64,000 nucleotides of DNA from Rhodanobacter denitrificans (lineage in GTDB: Bacteria > Pseudomonadota > Gammaproteobacteria > Xanthomonadales > Rhodanobacteraceae), in assembly GCF_003335105.1 (NCBI RefSeq), contig NZ_QFWQ01000005.1, forward strand, positions 186,001 to 250,000, read 5' to 3'. Below, in pieces: positions 8,152 through 16,038 of this stretch. Position 1 is the stretch's first letter, and every line of letters starts with the position of its first letter. The notes beneath the pieces were generated by a model. That model made no database searches, was not told the DNA's origin, and saw nothing but the letters and a program-made list of their open reading frames with translations. A program made the translations under genes and the position numbers.

Positions 8152-8664
8152 ATGTCCGTGACACTGCCAGAGTCCGTGGACGCTTGGCGCATGGTCTCGG
8201 CGCGGCGTTCGTTCGAGGGAACGCTACCCATCGCGGCCATGCCCCGGCTGAGCAAGCTGCTGGCGAGCACCGATGGCGAGCTGCGGTTCGAACTGGATTT
8301 CGGGCGCGACGAGCTGGGAATCAGCTACGTCGACGTGCGGGTCCGGGCGCCGTTGTCGCTGGTTTGCCAGCGTACGCTGGAGCCGTTCGTGCTGCCGATG
8401 GCGGTCGATACCCGGCTTGGCCTGATCCGGCAGGAGCGCGACGAGGCCGGCCTGCCGTCGGATTGCGAGCCGCTGCTGGTGGCAGAGGACGGCCGGTTGA
8501 ATCCGGCGGATGTGATAGAAGACGAATTGCTGTTGGCGCTGCCGCTGGTTCCGGTCAATCCGGACAGCAGCCTGCCCGACGAAGTGACAGGCCAAGACCC
8601 GGATCCTGCCGGCGAGGGGCATTCCGAGAATCCGTTCGCGGTGTTGCGCGAACTGAAGAAGTAA
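8152..8664 (+). CDS. yceD: YceD family protein (DUF177), 23S rRNA accumulation factor
   Basis: A 170-residue DUF177 protein. The conserved VCQRTLEPF motif and the C-terminal NPFAVLRELKK are diagnostic, the latter being the usual last residues of this family. In E. coli and plants, relatives are needed for normal 23S rRNA accumulation. It is directly upstream of rpmF, the universal arrangement. There is no Shine-Dalgarno before the ATG and a good promoter ends only 9 nt upstream, so the message is probably leaderless. Confidence 0.93.
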   Translation: MSVTLPESVDAWRMVSARRSFEGTLPIAAMPRLSKLLASTDGELRFELDFGRDELGISYVDVRVRAPLSLVCQRTLEPFVLPMAVDTRLGLIRQERDEAGLPSDCEPLLVAEDGRLNPADVIEDELLLALPLVPVNPDSSLPDEVTGQDPDPAGEGHSENPFAVLRELKK

Positions 8665-8748
8665 CCACCGACCCGGGTCGTCCGATCCGGGTCATGTCGC
8701 AACAGATCATCCCGGTTTCAATCATCAAGTTTCAGCTGGAGAACTACC

Positions 8749-8943
8749 ATGGCCGTTGCCAAGAGCCGCCGTACCCCGTCCACCCGCGGCATGCGTCGTG
8801 CGCATGACGCGCTGAAGACCGTGCAGCTGTCCACCGATCCGACCAGTGGCGAAGTGCACCTGCGCCACCATGTCACCAAGGACGGCTACTATCGCGGCAA
8901 GAAAGTGGTCGAGACCAAGGGTGCGGTGTCGGTCGAGGACTGA
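8749..8943 (+). CDS. rpmF: 50S ribosomal protein L32
   Basis: A 64-residue L32 with the canonical start [20 protein letters not shown] and a C-terminal GYYRGKKVV. It lacks the zinc-binding cysteines found in some bacterial L32 (C-minus form). GGAG precedes the ATG at suitable spacing. It follows yceD by 84 bp as in most proteobacteria. The fab cluster comes next, but plsX, which usually separates rpmF from fabH, is not there. Confidence 0.97.
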   Translation: MAVAKSRRTPSTRGMRRAHDALKTVQLSTDPTSGEVHLRHHVTKDGYYRGKKVVETKGAVSVED

Positions 8944-8986
8944 TCGTCCTCGCGGAACCCCTGGTTCCCCGACGCGATCATGCGAG

Positions 8987-9009
8987 ACGGCGCGGCGACG
9001 CGCCGTTTT
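8987..9009 (+). terminator. Possible intrinsic terminator after rpmF
   Basis: ACGGCGC (8987-8993) pairs with GCGCCGT (9000-9006) across a 6-nt loop and is followed by TTTT including the last stem base. Short U-run, so possibly a partial terminator. Confidence 0.5.
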
Positions 9010-9044
9010 GCGTTGATGGACACCGCAAATGCCGCATCCGGCGG

Positions 9045-9073
9045 TTGCGCTGGCGCCGCTTGCGGCGTTCAAT
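9045..9073 (+). promoter_or_regulatory. Candidate promoter of fabH
   Basis: TTGCGC (9045-9050), 17-bp spacer, TTCAAT (9068-9073), ending 27 nt before the fabH ATG. Matches are moderate; its place after the rpmF hairpin supports it. Confidence 0.3.
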
Positions 9074-9100
9074 CCCAGTTTACGTTCGATGGACAGCTGA

Positions 9101-10075
9101 ATGGCCCAGATCTACTCCCGCATCATCGCCACCGGTAGCGCGCTGCCGGAGCGCGTGGTAACCAACGCCGACCTGGAAAAGATCGTCGACACCAGCGACG
9201 AGTGGATCCATAGCCGTACCGGCATCCGCCAGAGACACATCGCGGCTCCCGGCGAGACCACCGGCGACCTGGCCTTCCGCGCCGCGCAACAGGCGCTGGA
9301 GGCGGCGGGCGTCAAGGCTTCCGAACTCGACCTGATCGTGCTGGGCACGACCACGCCGGACATCATCTTCCCGTCCACCGCCTGCCTGGTGCAGCACCGC
9401 CTCGGCGCGAACGGCTGCGCCGCGTTCGACGTCAACGCGGCCTGCTCGGGCTTCGTCTACGCGCTGGGCGTGGCTGACAAGTTCATCCGCAGCGGGCAGT
9501 CGAAGAAGGTACTGGTGATCGGCGCCGAGACCTTGACCCGGATGGTCGACTGGAACGAGCGCGAGACCTGCGTGCTGTTCGGCGACGGCGCTGGTGCGGT
9601 GGTGCTGGAGGCGTCCAGCGAGCCCGGCATCTACGCCACCTGCCTGCATGCCGACGGCGGCTACAAGGAATTGCTGTACAACCCGGTCGGCGTCTCGGTC
9701 GGCTTCAAGGACGAGCCGGGCCACGGTGTGCGCATCCGCATGGCCGGCCGCGAGGTGTTCAAGGTTGCGGTGAAGACGCTCGACTCGCTGGTCGGCGAGA
9801 CCCTGCAGGCCGCCGGCATGGACGAATCGCAGGTGGACTGGCTGATCCCGCACCAGGCCAACCTGCGCATCATCGAGGCCACCGCGAAGCGGCTGAACAT
9901 GTCGATGGAGCGCGTCGTCGTGACGGTCGACAAGCATGCCAACACCTCGTCCGGTTCGGTGCCGCTGGCGCTGGACTATGCGGTGCGCTCGGGCAAGGTG
10001 CAGCGTGGCCAGAACCTGCTGCTGGAGGCATTCGGCGGCGGTTTCACCTGGGCTTCGGCGCTGCTGCGCTACTGA
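9101..10075 (+). CDS. fabH: 3-oxoacyl-[ACP] synthase III (FabH)
   Basis: A 324-residue initiating condensing enzyme that joins acetyl-CoA and malonyl-ACP to begin fatty-acid synthesis. The catalytic triad is visible as Cys115 (NAACSGFVYAL), His251 (IPHQANLRI) and Asn281 (KHANTSSGS). The C-terminal LLEAFGGGFTWASALLRY is canonical. It opens the fabH-fabD-fabG-acpP-fabF cluster, but a strong terminator separates it from fabD, so it is probably its own transcription unit. Confidence 0.97.
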   Translation: MAQIYSRIIATGSALPERVVTNADLEKIVDTSDEWIHSRTGIRQRHIAAPGETTGDLAFRAAQQALEAAGVKASELDLIVLGTTTPDIIFPSTACLVQHRLGANGCAAFDVNAACSGFVYALGVADKFIRSGQSKKVLVIGAETLTRMVDWNERETCVLFGDGAGAVVLEASSEPGIYATCLHADGGYKELLYNPVGVSVGFKDEPGHGVRIRMAGREVFKVAVKTLDSLVGETLQAAGMDESQVDWLIPHQANLRIIEATAKRLNMSMERVVVTVDKHANTSSGSVPLALDYAVRSGKVQRGQNLLLEAFGGGFTWASALLRY

Positions 10076-10099
10076 GTCGCCGATCGTTCGATCGTTCGC

Positions 10100-10130
10100 C
10101 ACGATGCCGCCCATCCGGGCGGCATCGTGT
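10100..10130 (+). terminator. Intrinsic terminator between fabH and fabD
   Basis: Perfect 13-bp stem CACGATGCCGCCC (10100-10112) with its complement (10117-10129) around loop ATCC, followed by TTT at 10130-10132. Confidence 0.75.
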
Positions 10131-10159
10131 TTGGTGTCCCGGAAAATACTGAATACAGC
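10131..10159 (+). promoter_or_regulatory. Candidate promoter of fabD
   Basis: TTGGTG (10131-10136), 17-bp spacer, TACAGC (10154-10159), immediately after the fabH terminator and 60 nt before the fabD ATG. Confidence 0.35.
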
Positions 10160-10219
10160 TGCGTATGGGCGGCGATGCTGGCACCATGGCGGTTTTCGTC
10201 GACCGGGATCCGCGTATCC

Positions 10220-11167
10220 ATGAGTTCCGCTTCTGCTCCGCTCGCTTTCGTTTTTCCCGGCCAGGGCTCGCAGTCGGTCGGCATGCTGGCGGACCTGGCC
10301 GCGGCGCACGCCGAGGTGCGGGCCGCGTTCGACGAGGCTTCGCAAGGCGCCGGAGTCGACCTGTGGGCGTTGAGCCAGCAGGGACCGGAGGAGCAGCTCA
10401 ACCGCACCGAGAACACCCAGCCGGCCCTGCTGGCCGCCAGCGTGGCGGCGTGGCGCGTGTGGAACAAGCTCGGCGGCGCGCGTCCGGCGCAGTTGTCGGG
10501 CCATAGCCTCGGCGAATACAGCGCGCTGGTCTGCGCCGGCGCGCTGTCGCTGCACGACGCGGCGGCGCTGGTGGCCGAGCGCGGCCGGCTGATGCAGGCG
10601 GCGGTGCCGGCCGGCGTGGGCGCGATGGCGGCGATCCTCGGTGGCGACGATGCGCAGATCGCGCAGGTATGCGAGGAAGTGGCACAGGGACAGGTGGTGG
10701 CGCCGGCCAACTACAACTCGCCGGGACAACTGGTGATTGCCGGCAACACCGAGGCGGTCGATCGCGCACTGGCCCGGCTGGCCGAGCTGGGCGTGAAGAA
10801 GGCGATCAAGCTGGCCGTGTCGGTGCCCTCGCACTGCATGCTGATGCGCGGGGCCGCCGACCGGCTGGGCGAGCGCATGGCCAGGTTGAACTGGCAGTTG
10901 CCGTCGACCCCGGTGATCCAGAATGCCGAGGCGAAAAGCTACGCCACGCTCGAGGAGATCCGCGGCGCGCTGCAGCGCCAGCTGTACCTGCCGGTGCGCT
11001 GGACCGAATGCGTGCAGGAGCTCGCCGCCGGCGGCGCCACGCGCATCGCCGAATGCGGTCCGGGCAAGGTGCTTGCTGGCCTGATCAAGCGCATCGACAA
11101 GAACATCGAGGCGCGCGCGATCGGCACCCCGCTCGAACTCGATGCCGCCCGCGCCGAATGGGCGTGA
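10220..11167 (+). CDS. fabD: Malonyl-CoA:ACP transacylase (FabD)
   Basis: A 315-residue enzyme that loads malonyl groups from CoA onto acyl carrier protein. Visible: FVFPGQGSQSVGM at the N-terminus, nucleophile Ser96 in GHSLGEY, catalytic His205 in VPSHCMLM, and the late GPGKVLAGLIKRI. The open frame extends further upstream, but ATG 10220 is the family start (MSSASAPLAFVFPGQG). It lies 35 bp before fabG and is probably cotranscribed with it. Confidence 0.97.
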   Translation: MSSASAPLAFVFPGQGSQSVGMLADLAAAHAEVRAAFDEASQGAGVDLWALSQQGPEEQLNRTENTQPALLAASVAAWRVWNKLGGARPAQLSGHSLGEYSALVCAGALSLHDAAALVAERGRLMQAAVPAGVGAMAAILGGDDAQIAQVCEEVAQGQVVAPANYNSPGQLVIAGNTEAVDRALARLAELGVKKAIKLAVSVPSHCMLMRGAADRLGERMARLNWQLPSTPVIQNAEAKSYATLEEIRGALQRQLYLPVRWTECVQELAAGGATRIAECGPGKVLAGLIKRIDKNIEARAIGTPLELDAARAEWA

Positions 11168-11202
11168 GCACAGATTTCCCGATTCCCGAAGGAACGATTC
11201 CC

Positions 11203-11946
11203 ATGAGCAAACCACTGCAAGGTGAAATCGCGCTGGTCACCGGCGCCAGCCGCGGCATCGGCGCGGCGATCGCGGACGAGCTGGCGGCGATGGGCGCCAC
11301 CGTGATCGGCACCGCCACCAGCGAAGGCGGTGCGTCCGCGATCGGCGAGCGGCTGGCCGCGCACGGCGGCCACGGCCGCGTGCTGAACGTCACCGACGGT
11401 GCTGCGGTCGAGGGCCTGGTCGACGCGATCGCGAAGGAGTTCGGCGCGGTCTCGATCCTGGTCAACAACGCCGGCATCACCCGCGACCAGTTGCTGCTGC
11501 GCATGAAGGACGAGGACTGGCAGGCGATCCTCGACACCAACCTAACCTCGGTCTACCGCACGTCCAAGGCGGTGATGCGCGGCATGATGAAGGCGCGCAA
11601 GGGCCGCATCATCTCGATCGCCTCGGTGATCGGCCTCACCGGCAACCCCGGCCAGTCCAACTACGCCGCGGCGAAGGCCGGCATCATCGCGTTCTCCAAG
11701 TCGCTGGCGCGCGAGATCGGCAGCCGCGGCATCACTGTCAACGTGGTGGCGCCGGGCTTCATCGACACCGACATGACCCGCGCGCTGCCGGAAGAATCGA
11801 AGCAGGCGCTGCTCGGCCAGATCGCGCTGGGCCGGCTGGGCGAGGCAACGGACATCGCCAGGGCGGTGGGCTTCCTGGCCTCGCCGGCGGCGGCCTACAT
11901 TACCGGGGAAACCCTGCACGTCAATGGCGGTATGTACATGCCGTAA
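11203..11946 (+). CDS. fabG: 3-oxoacyl-[ACP] reductase (FabG)
   Basis: A 247-residue short-chain dehydrogenase that reduces 3-oxoacyl-ACP with NADPH. Cofactor motif TGASRGIG (residues 13-20), NNAG (88-91), and catalytic Ser141, Tyr154 and Lys158 (SNYAAAKAG) are all present; the C-terminal ITGETLHVNGGMYM is typical. A GAAGGAA Shine-Dalgarno-like stretch precedes the ATG. It sits between fabD and acpP in the standard order. Confidence 0.97.
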   Translation: MSKPLQGEIALVTGASRGIGAAIADELAAMGATVIGTATSEGGASAIGERLAAHGGHGRVLNVTDGAAVEGLVDAIAKEFGAVSILVNNAGITRDQLLLRMKDEDWQAILDTNLTSVYRTSKAVMRGMMKARKGRIISIASVIGLTGNPGQSNYAAAKAGIIAFSKSLAREIGSRGITVNVVAPGFIDTDMTRALPEESKQALLGQIALGRLGEATDIARAVGFLASPAAAYITGETLHVNGGMYMP

Positions 11947-11961
11947 GACAGGTGGACGCAG

Positions 11962-11992
11962 TTGTCGCCAGCGGACCCGTTTTAGGCGACAA
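11962..11992. repeat. Inverted repeat between fabG and acpP
   Basis: TTGTCGCC (11962-11969) and GGCGACAA (11985-11992) are perfect arms 15 nt apart; extending outward, 11 of 12 positions pair. No U-run follows. Could be a weak terminator stem or an operator about 80 bp upstream of the acpP promoter. Confidence 0.45.
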
Positions 11993-12046
11993 TTGCGCTT
12001 TCGCGCCGATCATGGGGGGCGGCATGCCTTCGTCATCGGCCAATCG

Positions 12047-12075
12047 TGGCGGCCTCGCGGTTTAGCCACTACAAT
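12047..12075 (+). promoter_or_regulatory. Candidate promoter of acpP
   Basis: A near-consensus -10 TACAAT (12070-12075) with a weak -35 TGGCGG (12047-12052) at 17 bp. It lies 68 nt upstream of the acpP ATG, leaving a leader with a GCGCCGG-rich stem. Strong separate acpP transcription is common because ACP is abundant. Confidence 0.4.
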
Positions 12076-12143
12076 GCGCCGGCCTTTTGCGGGCCTCGCG
12101 CCGGCACAGACAAATCAATTACTCCTTGAGAGGTATGGGCAAC

Positions 12144-12383
12144 ATGAGCACCATCGAAGAGCGCGTCAAGAAAATCGTCGTCGAGCAGTTGGGCGTGAAG
12201 GAAGATGAAGTCACGGCGAACGCTTCGTTCGTGGACGATCTGGGCGCAGATTCGCTGGACACGGTGGAACTGGTGATGGCACTCGAGGAAGAGTTCGAGA
12301 CCGAGATTCCCGATGAGGACGCCGAGAAGATCACCACCGTGCAGCAGGCCGTCGATTATATCAAGGCCCACTCCAAGGATTGA
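12144..12383 (+). CDS. acpP: Acyl carrier protein
   Basis: A 79-residue acyl carrier protein. Ser37 in [10 protein letters not shown] is the 4'-phosphopantetheine attachment site; the acidic helix II ([18 protein letters not shown]) is canonical. An in-frame ATG at 12135 would add MGN; ATG 12144 gives the family start [11 protein letters not shown] and is preceded by TTGAGAGGT at a longish distance. It carries growing acyl chains to the Fab enzymes encoded around it. Confidence 0.97.
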   Translation: MSTIEERVKKIVVEQLGVKEDEVTANASFVDDLGADSLDTVELVMALEEEFETEIPDEDAEKITTVQQAVDYIKAHSKD

Positions 12384-12461
12384 TCGCTACGGAATCGATC
12401 GCCGCCGACCGGGCAGGCCTGCTTCGTGCGGGTCGATCGGTTCACGCGGGGACACCGAACG

Positions 12462-12484
12462 CTGCGCCATCTTGGCGCAGTTTT
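12462..12484 (+). terminator. Intrinsic terminator after acpP
   Basis: CTGCGCC (12462-12468) pairs with GGCGCAG (12474-12480) across ATCTT and is followed by TTTT (12481-12484), then CGTTTC. It lies 79 nt after the acpP stop, so fabF probably has its own promoter in 12485-12600, which I could not pin down. Confidence 0.75.
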
Positions 12485-12623
12485 CGTTTCTGCAATTTGT
12501 AACGTCCGATCCCGTATGGTGGGCGGCCCGCCCGCCGGACACGCGCGGGCTGCGTTCCCCGCTCCCTGCGCGGGACGGCTGCCGGCAACGGCAGAACCAC
12601 GCAATCACGTAAGGAACATCAGC

Positions 12624-13862
12624 ATGAGCAAGCGACGTGTGGTAGTGACCGGCATGGGCATCATCTCGCCGGTCGGCAACGACATCGCCAGCGCCTGGGA
12701 ACGTGTCCTCAAGGGCGTCAGCGGGATCGGTCCGGTCACCCATTTCGACACTTCCGCTTATTCCACGCGCATCGCCGGCCAGGTCAGCGGCTTCGATCCG
12801 GCCGAATGGATGCCGGCGAAGGACGTCAAGAAGATGGACCCGTTCATCCACTACGGCGTGGCGGCGGGCACCCAGGCCCTGCGCGATTCCGGGCTGGAAG
12901 TGACCGAGGCGAATGCGCCGCGCATCGGCGTGGCGGTCGGCGCCGGCATCGGCGGCCTGTACACGATCGAAGCCACCACGCTGGAACTGGCCGCGAAGGG
13001 GCCGCGCCGGGTGTCGCCGTTCTACGTGCCGAGTTCGATCATCAACATGGTCTCGGGCCAGCTGTCGATCATGTTCGGGCTCAAGGGGCCGAACATCGCC
13101 TGCGTCACGGCGTGCACCACCGGCGCGCACAACATCGGCTTGGCCGCGCGGATGATCCAGTACGGCGACGCCGACGCGATGATCGCCGGCGGCGCCGAGT
13201 TCGCCACTACCGGCACCGCGATGGCCGGCTTCTGCTCGGCCAAGGCGATGTCCACCCGCAACGACGAGCCGACCAGGGCCAGCCGTCCGTGGGACAAGGA
13301 CCGCGACGGCTTCGTGCTGTCCGACGGCGCCGGCGTGCTGATGCTGGAGGAATACGAATTCGCCAAGGCCCGCGGAGCGCGCATCTACGCCGAGTTGGTC
13401 GGCTTCGGCATGAGCGGCGATGCGTTCCACATGACCGCACCGAGCGAGGGCGGCGAAGGCGCGGCGCGCTGCATGCAGATCGCGCTGGACGACGCCGGCC
13501 TCAATCCCGCCGAGGTGCAGTACGTCAACGCGCACGGCACCTCCACGCCGCTGGGTGACCTGGGCGAGGTGATGGCGGCGAAGCGGGTGTTCGGCGACCA
13601 CGCCTACAAGCTGGCGATGAGTTCGACCAAGTCCACCACCGGCCATCTGCTCGGCGCGGCCGGCGGCGTCGAGGCGATCTTCAGCATCCTGGCGCTGCGC
13701 GACCAGGTGATGCCGCCGACGATCAACCTGGACGAACCGGGCGAAGGCTGCGACCTCGATTTCGTGGCGCACACCGCGCGCGAGGCGAAGCTCGACGTGG
13801 CGATCTCCAACTCGTTCGGCTTCGGCGGCACCAACGGTACGCTGGCTTTCCGCCGCGTCTGA
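12624..13862 (+). CDS. fabF: 3-oxoacyl-[ACP] synthase II (FabF)
   Basis: A 412-residue elongation condensing enzyme. The catalytic Cys164 (TACTTGAHN), His304 ([11 protein letters not shown]) and His341 ([13 protein letters not shown]) are all in place, and the C-terminal [13 protein letters not shown] is canonical. Start [12 protein letters not shown] follows a TAAGGA Shine-Dalgarno. It ends the fab cluster; pabB begins 2 bp later, suggesting cotranscription into the folate/cell-wall/nucleotide genes. Confidence 0.97.
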   Translation: MSKRRVVVTGMGIISPVGNDIASAWERVLKGVSGIGPVTHFDTSAYSTRIAGQVSGFDPAEWMPAKDVKKMDPFIHYGVAAGTQALRDSGLEVTEANAPRIGVAVGAGIGGLYTIEATTLELAAKGPRRVSPFYVPSSIINMVSGQLSIMFGLKGPNIACVTACTTGAHNIGLAARMIQYGDADAMIAGGAEFATTGTAMAGFCSAKAMSTRNDEPTRASRPWDKDRDGFVLSDGAGVLMLEEYEFAKARGARIYAELVGFGMSGDAFHMTAPSEGGEGAARCMQIALDDAGLNPAEVQYVNAHGTSTPLGDLGEVMAAKRVFGDHAYKLAMSSTKSTTGHLLGAAGGVEAIFSILALRDQVMPPTINLDEPGEGCDLDFVAHTAREAKLDVAISNSFGFGGTNGTLAFRRV

Positions 13863-13864
13863 GC

Positions 13865-15211
13865 GTGACCTGCCATCGCCGTACCCTGGACGGCCGGCGC
13901 GACCTGCTCGCGCCGGCCGCTTCATTTCCCGGCCGCTATCCCTGCCTGCTGGAAAGCGTGGTGCATGGCACGGCGCAGTCGCGCTACGACATCCTGTTCG
14001 CGTTTCCGGGCCAGCGGCTGACCCTGCACACCGACGGCAGCCTGCGCGACGGCACGGGTGCCGCGTGCGGAGGGCGTTTCGTCGATGCGCTGGATGCCGC
14101 CTGGCAGGCCGAGCGCCTGCCAGCGGAGCACGACGAACTGCCGTTCCATGGCGGCTGGGTGCTGCTGCTGGCCTACGAGCTGGCCGGCGAGATCGAGCCG
14201 ACGTTGCGGCTGCATGCGCCCCGCGCCATCCCCTTGGCGCTGGCCGTGCGTTGCCCGGTGGCGGCCATCGTCGACCATCGACGCGCCTGCACGATCCTGG
14301 TCGCCGAGGCCGGCCACGAGCACCTGCTCGATGTGCTGGAAGCCGATCTCGCCGCCGCGTCGCCGATTCCGCCGCTGCCCGCCCCGATCGCCTGGGAGGA
14401 GGATGCGCCGCAGCGGTTCCTCGACGGCGTGGCGCGTATCCACGAGCATCTGCACGCCGGTGACATCTTCCAGGTGAACCTGTCGCGTGCCTGGCGGGCG
14501 CGCTATGCGCCGCCGCCCGCGCCGTCGGCGCTCTATGCAGCGCTGCGCCGGGCCAATCCGGCACCGTTCGCCGGCTTGTTGCAGCAGCCGGGGTGGGCGG
14601 TGGCGAGCTCATCGCCGGAGCGGCTGGTCGAGGTGCGCGGCGGCGTGGCGCAGACCCGGCCGATCGCCGGTACGCGCCCGCGGCTGCCCGGCGACGACGA
14701 GCTGGCGCGCATCCGCGAACTGAGTGCGCACCCGAAGGAGCGCGCCGAGCACGTGATGCTGATCGACCTGGAGCGCAACGACCTCGGCCGCGTCTGCGTG
14801 CCGGGCACGGTCGAGGTGGACGAGTTGATGGTGGTGGAGAGTTACGCCCACGTTCACCACATCGTTTCCAATGTACGCGGGCGCCTGCGCGCCGACGTGA
14901 CACCGGGCCAGGTGATCGCCGCCACCTTTCCTGGCGGGACCATCACCGGTTGCCCCAAGGTGCGCTGCATGGAAATCATTGCCGCGCTGGAAGACGCGCC
15001 GCGCGGCGCCTACACCGGCGCGCTGGGCTATCTCGATCGCAACGGTGAGCTCGACTTGAACATCCTGATCCGCACCCTGACCCTGGCCGGCGACGAAGTC
15101 AGCCTGCGTGCGGGTGCCGGCATCGTGGCCGATTCGGTGGCGGCGAGCGAGCTGGACGAGACCCGCGCCAAGGCGCGTGGCCTGCTGCGCGCGCTGGGAG
15201 TGCCGGGTTGA
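13865..15211 (+). CDS. pabB: Aminodeoxychorismate synthase component I
   Basis: A 448-residue chorismate-utilising enzyme, read as PabB because pabC overlaps it directly. It would convert chorismate plus ammonia to 4-amino-4-deoxychorismate for folate. Motifs include FQVNLSRAW, PERLVEV, LSAHPKERAEHVMLIDLERNDLGRV split by the usual spacing, FPGGTITGCPK and GAYTGALGY. The start is GTG at 13865, two bases after the fabF stop; a later start would cut into the domain. Notably the PIKGT motif of E. coli PabB, whose Lys forms a covalent intermediate, reads PIAGT here. Anthranilate synthase TrpE is the alternative but does not fit the context. Confidence 0.88.
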   Translation: MTCHRRTLDGRRDLLAPAASFPGRYPCLLESVVHGTAQSRYDILFAFPGQRLTLHTDGSLRDGTGAACGGRFVDALDAAWQAERLPAEHDELPFHGGWVLLLAYELAGEIEPTLRLHAPRAIPLALAVRCPVAAIVDHRRACTILVAEAGHEHLLDVLEADLAAASPIPPLPAPIAWEEDAPQRFLDGVARIHEHLHAGDIFQVNLSRAWRARYAPPPAPSALYAALRRANPAPFAGLLQQPGWAVASSSPERLVEVRGGVAQTRPIAGTRPRLPGDDELARIRELSAHPKERAEHVMLIDLERNDLGRVCVPGTVEVDELMVVESYAHVHHIVSNVRGRLRADVTPGQVIAATFPGGTITGCPKVRCMEIIAALEDAPRGAYTGALGYLDRNGELDLNILIRTLTLAGDEVSLRAGAGIVADSVAASELDETRAKARGLLRALGVPG

Positions 15212-16038
15212 AGACGGCACGCATGCTGGTCGACGGCGTCGCGGCGGAGCGGATATCCGCGCTGGATCGCGGGCTGGCCTATGGCGACGGCCTGTTCGAA
15301 AGCATCCGCCTGGTCGGCACGGCGGCGCCGCTGTGGACGCGCCACATGCAGCGGTTGCTGGAGGGTTGCTCGCGACTGCGCATTCCGTCGCCCGATCCGG
15401 CGCTGCTGTGGCGCGAGGCGCTGCAGGTCAGCCGCGACATGCCGCAGTCGGTCGTGCGCTTCACGATCACCCGCGGCGCCGGGGAGCGCGGTTACGCCCT
15501 GCCGGTATCGCCGCGGCCGACCCGGGTGGTGGCTGCGTTCGTGCCGCCGCCGGTCACCGCCGCGGCCTACGCGCAAGGCGTGCGCCTGCGCGTGTGCAAC
15601 ATCCGTCTGGCGGAACAGCCGCTGCTGGCTGGCATCAAGCACCTGAACCGGCTGGAGCAGGTGCTGGCACGTGCGGAATGGGACGATCCGGCGATCGTCG
15701 AAGGCGTACTGCTCGATACCTGCGAGCGGGTGATTTCGGCAACCATGGCCAACCTGTTCGCGGTGGTCGACGGCGAACTGCTGACACCGGCGCTGGATCG
15801 TTGTGGCGTGGCCGGCGTGGCTCGTGCAGAAGTGCTGGCGGTGTGCCCGCAGGCGCGGACCGGCGAGCTGACGTTGGCTATGCTGCGTGGCGCCAGCGAG
15901 GTTTTCCTCAGCTCGAGCGTGCGCGGCATCGTGCCGGTACATTCGCTGGGTGACTGCAGCTATGCGCCGGGCGCGACGACCCGCCAGCTGCAGCAACACT
16001 GGTGCAACCTGGGATTTTCGATGGAGCAGGGCGGATGA
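15208..16038 (+). CDS. pabC: Aminodeoxychorismate lyase
   Basis: A 276-residue fold-type IV PLP enzyme that releases pyruvate from 4-amino-4-deoxychorismate to give p-aminobenzoate. The PLP lysine is Lys144 (AGIKHLNRLEQV), a family signature; GLAYGDGLFESI is the N-terminal motif. Start is TTG 15208, overlapping the pabB stop (TTGA) and preceded by GGGAG at 7 nt. ATG 15223 (MLVDG) fits the family start equally well but has no Shine-Dalgarno. mltG overlaps its 3' end. Confidence 0.93.
   Translation: MKTARMLVDGVAAERISALDRGLAYGDGLFESIRLVGTAAPLWTRHMQRLLEGCSRLRIPSPDPALLWREALQVSRDMPQSVVRFTITRGAGERGYALPVSPRPTRVVAAFVPPPVTAAAYAQGVRLRVCNIRLAEQPLLAGIKHLNRLEQVLARAEWDDPAIVEGVLLDTCERVISATMANLFAVVDGELLTPALDRCGVAGVARAEVLAVCPQARTGELTLAMLRGASEVFLSSSVRGIVPVHSLGDCSYAPGATTRQLQQHWCNLGFSMEQGG

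Noticed and set aside
12387-14903. 838-residue minus-strand open frame opposite fabF-pabB
   Set aside because: Arg/Pro/Ser-rich antisense frame typical of GC-rich coding DNA; the plus-strand genes have full catalytic motifs.
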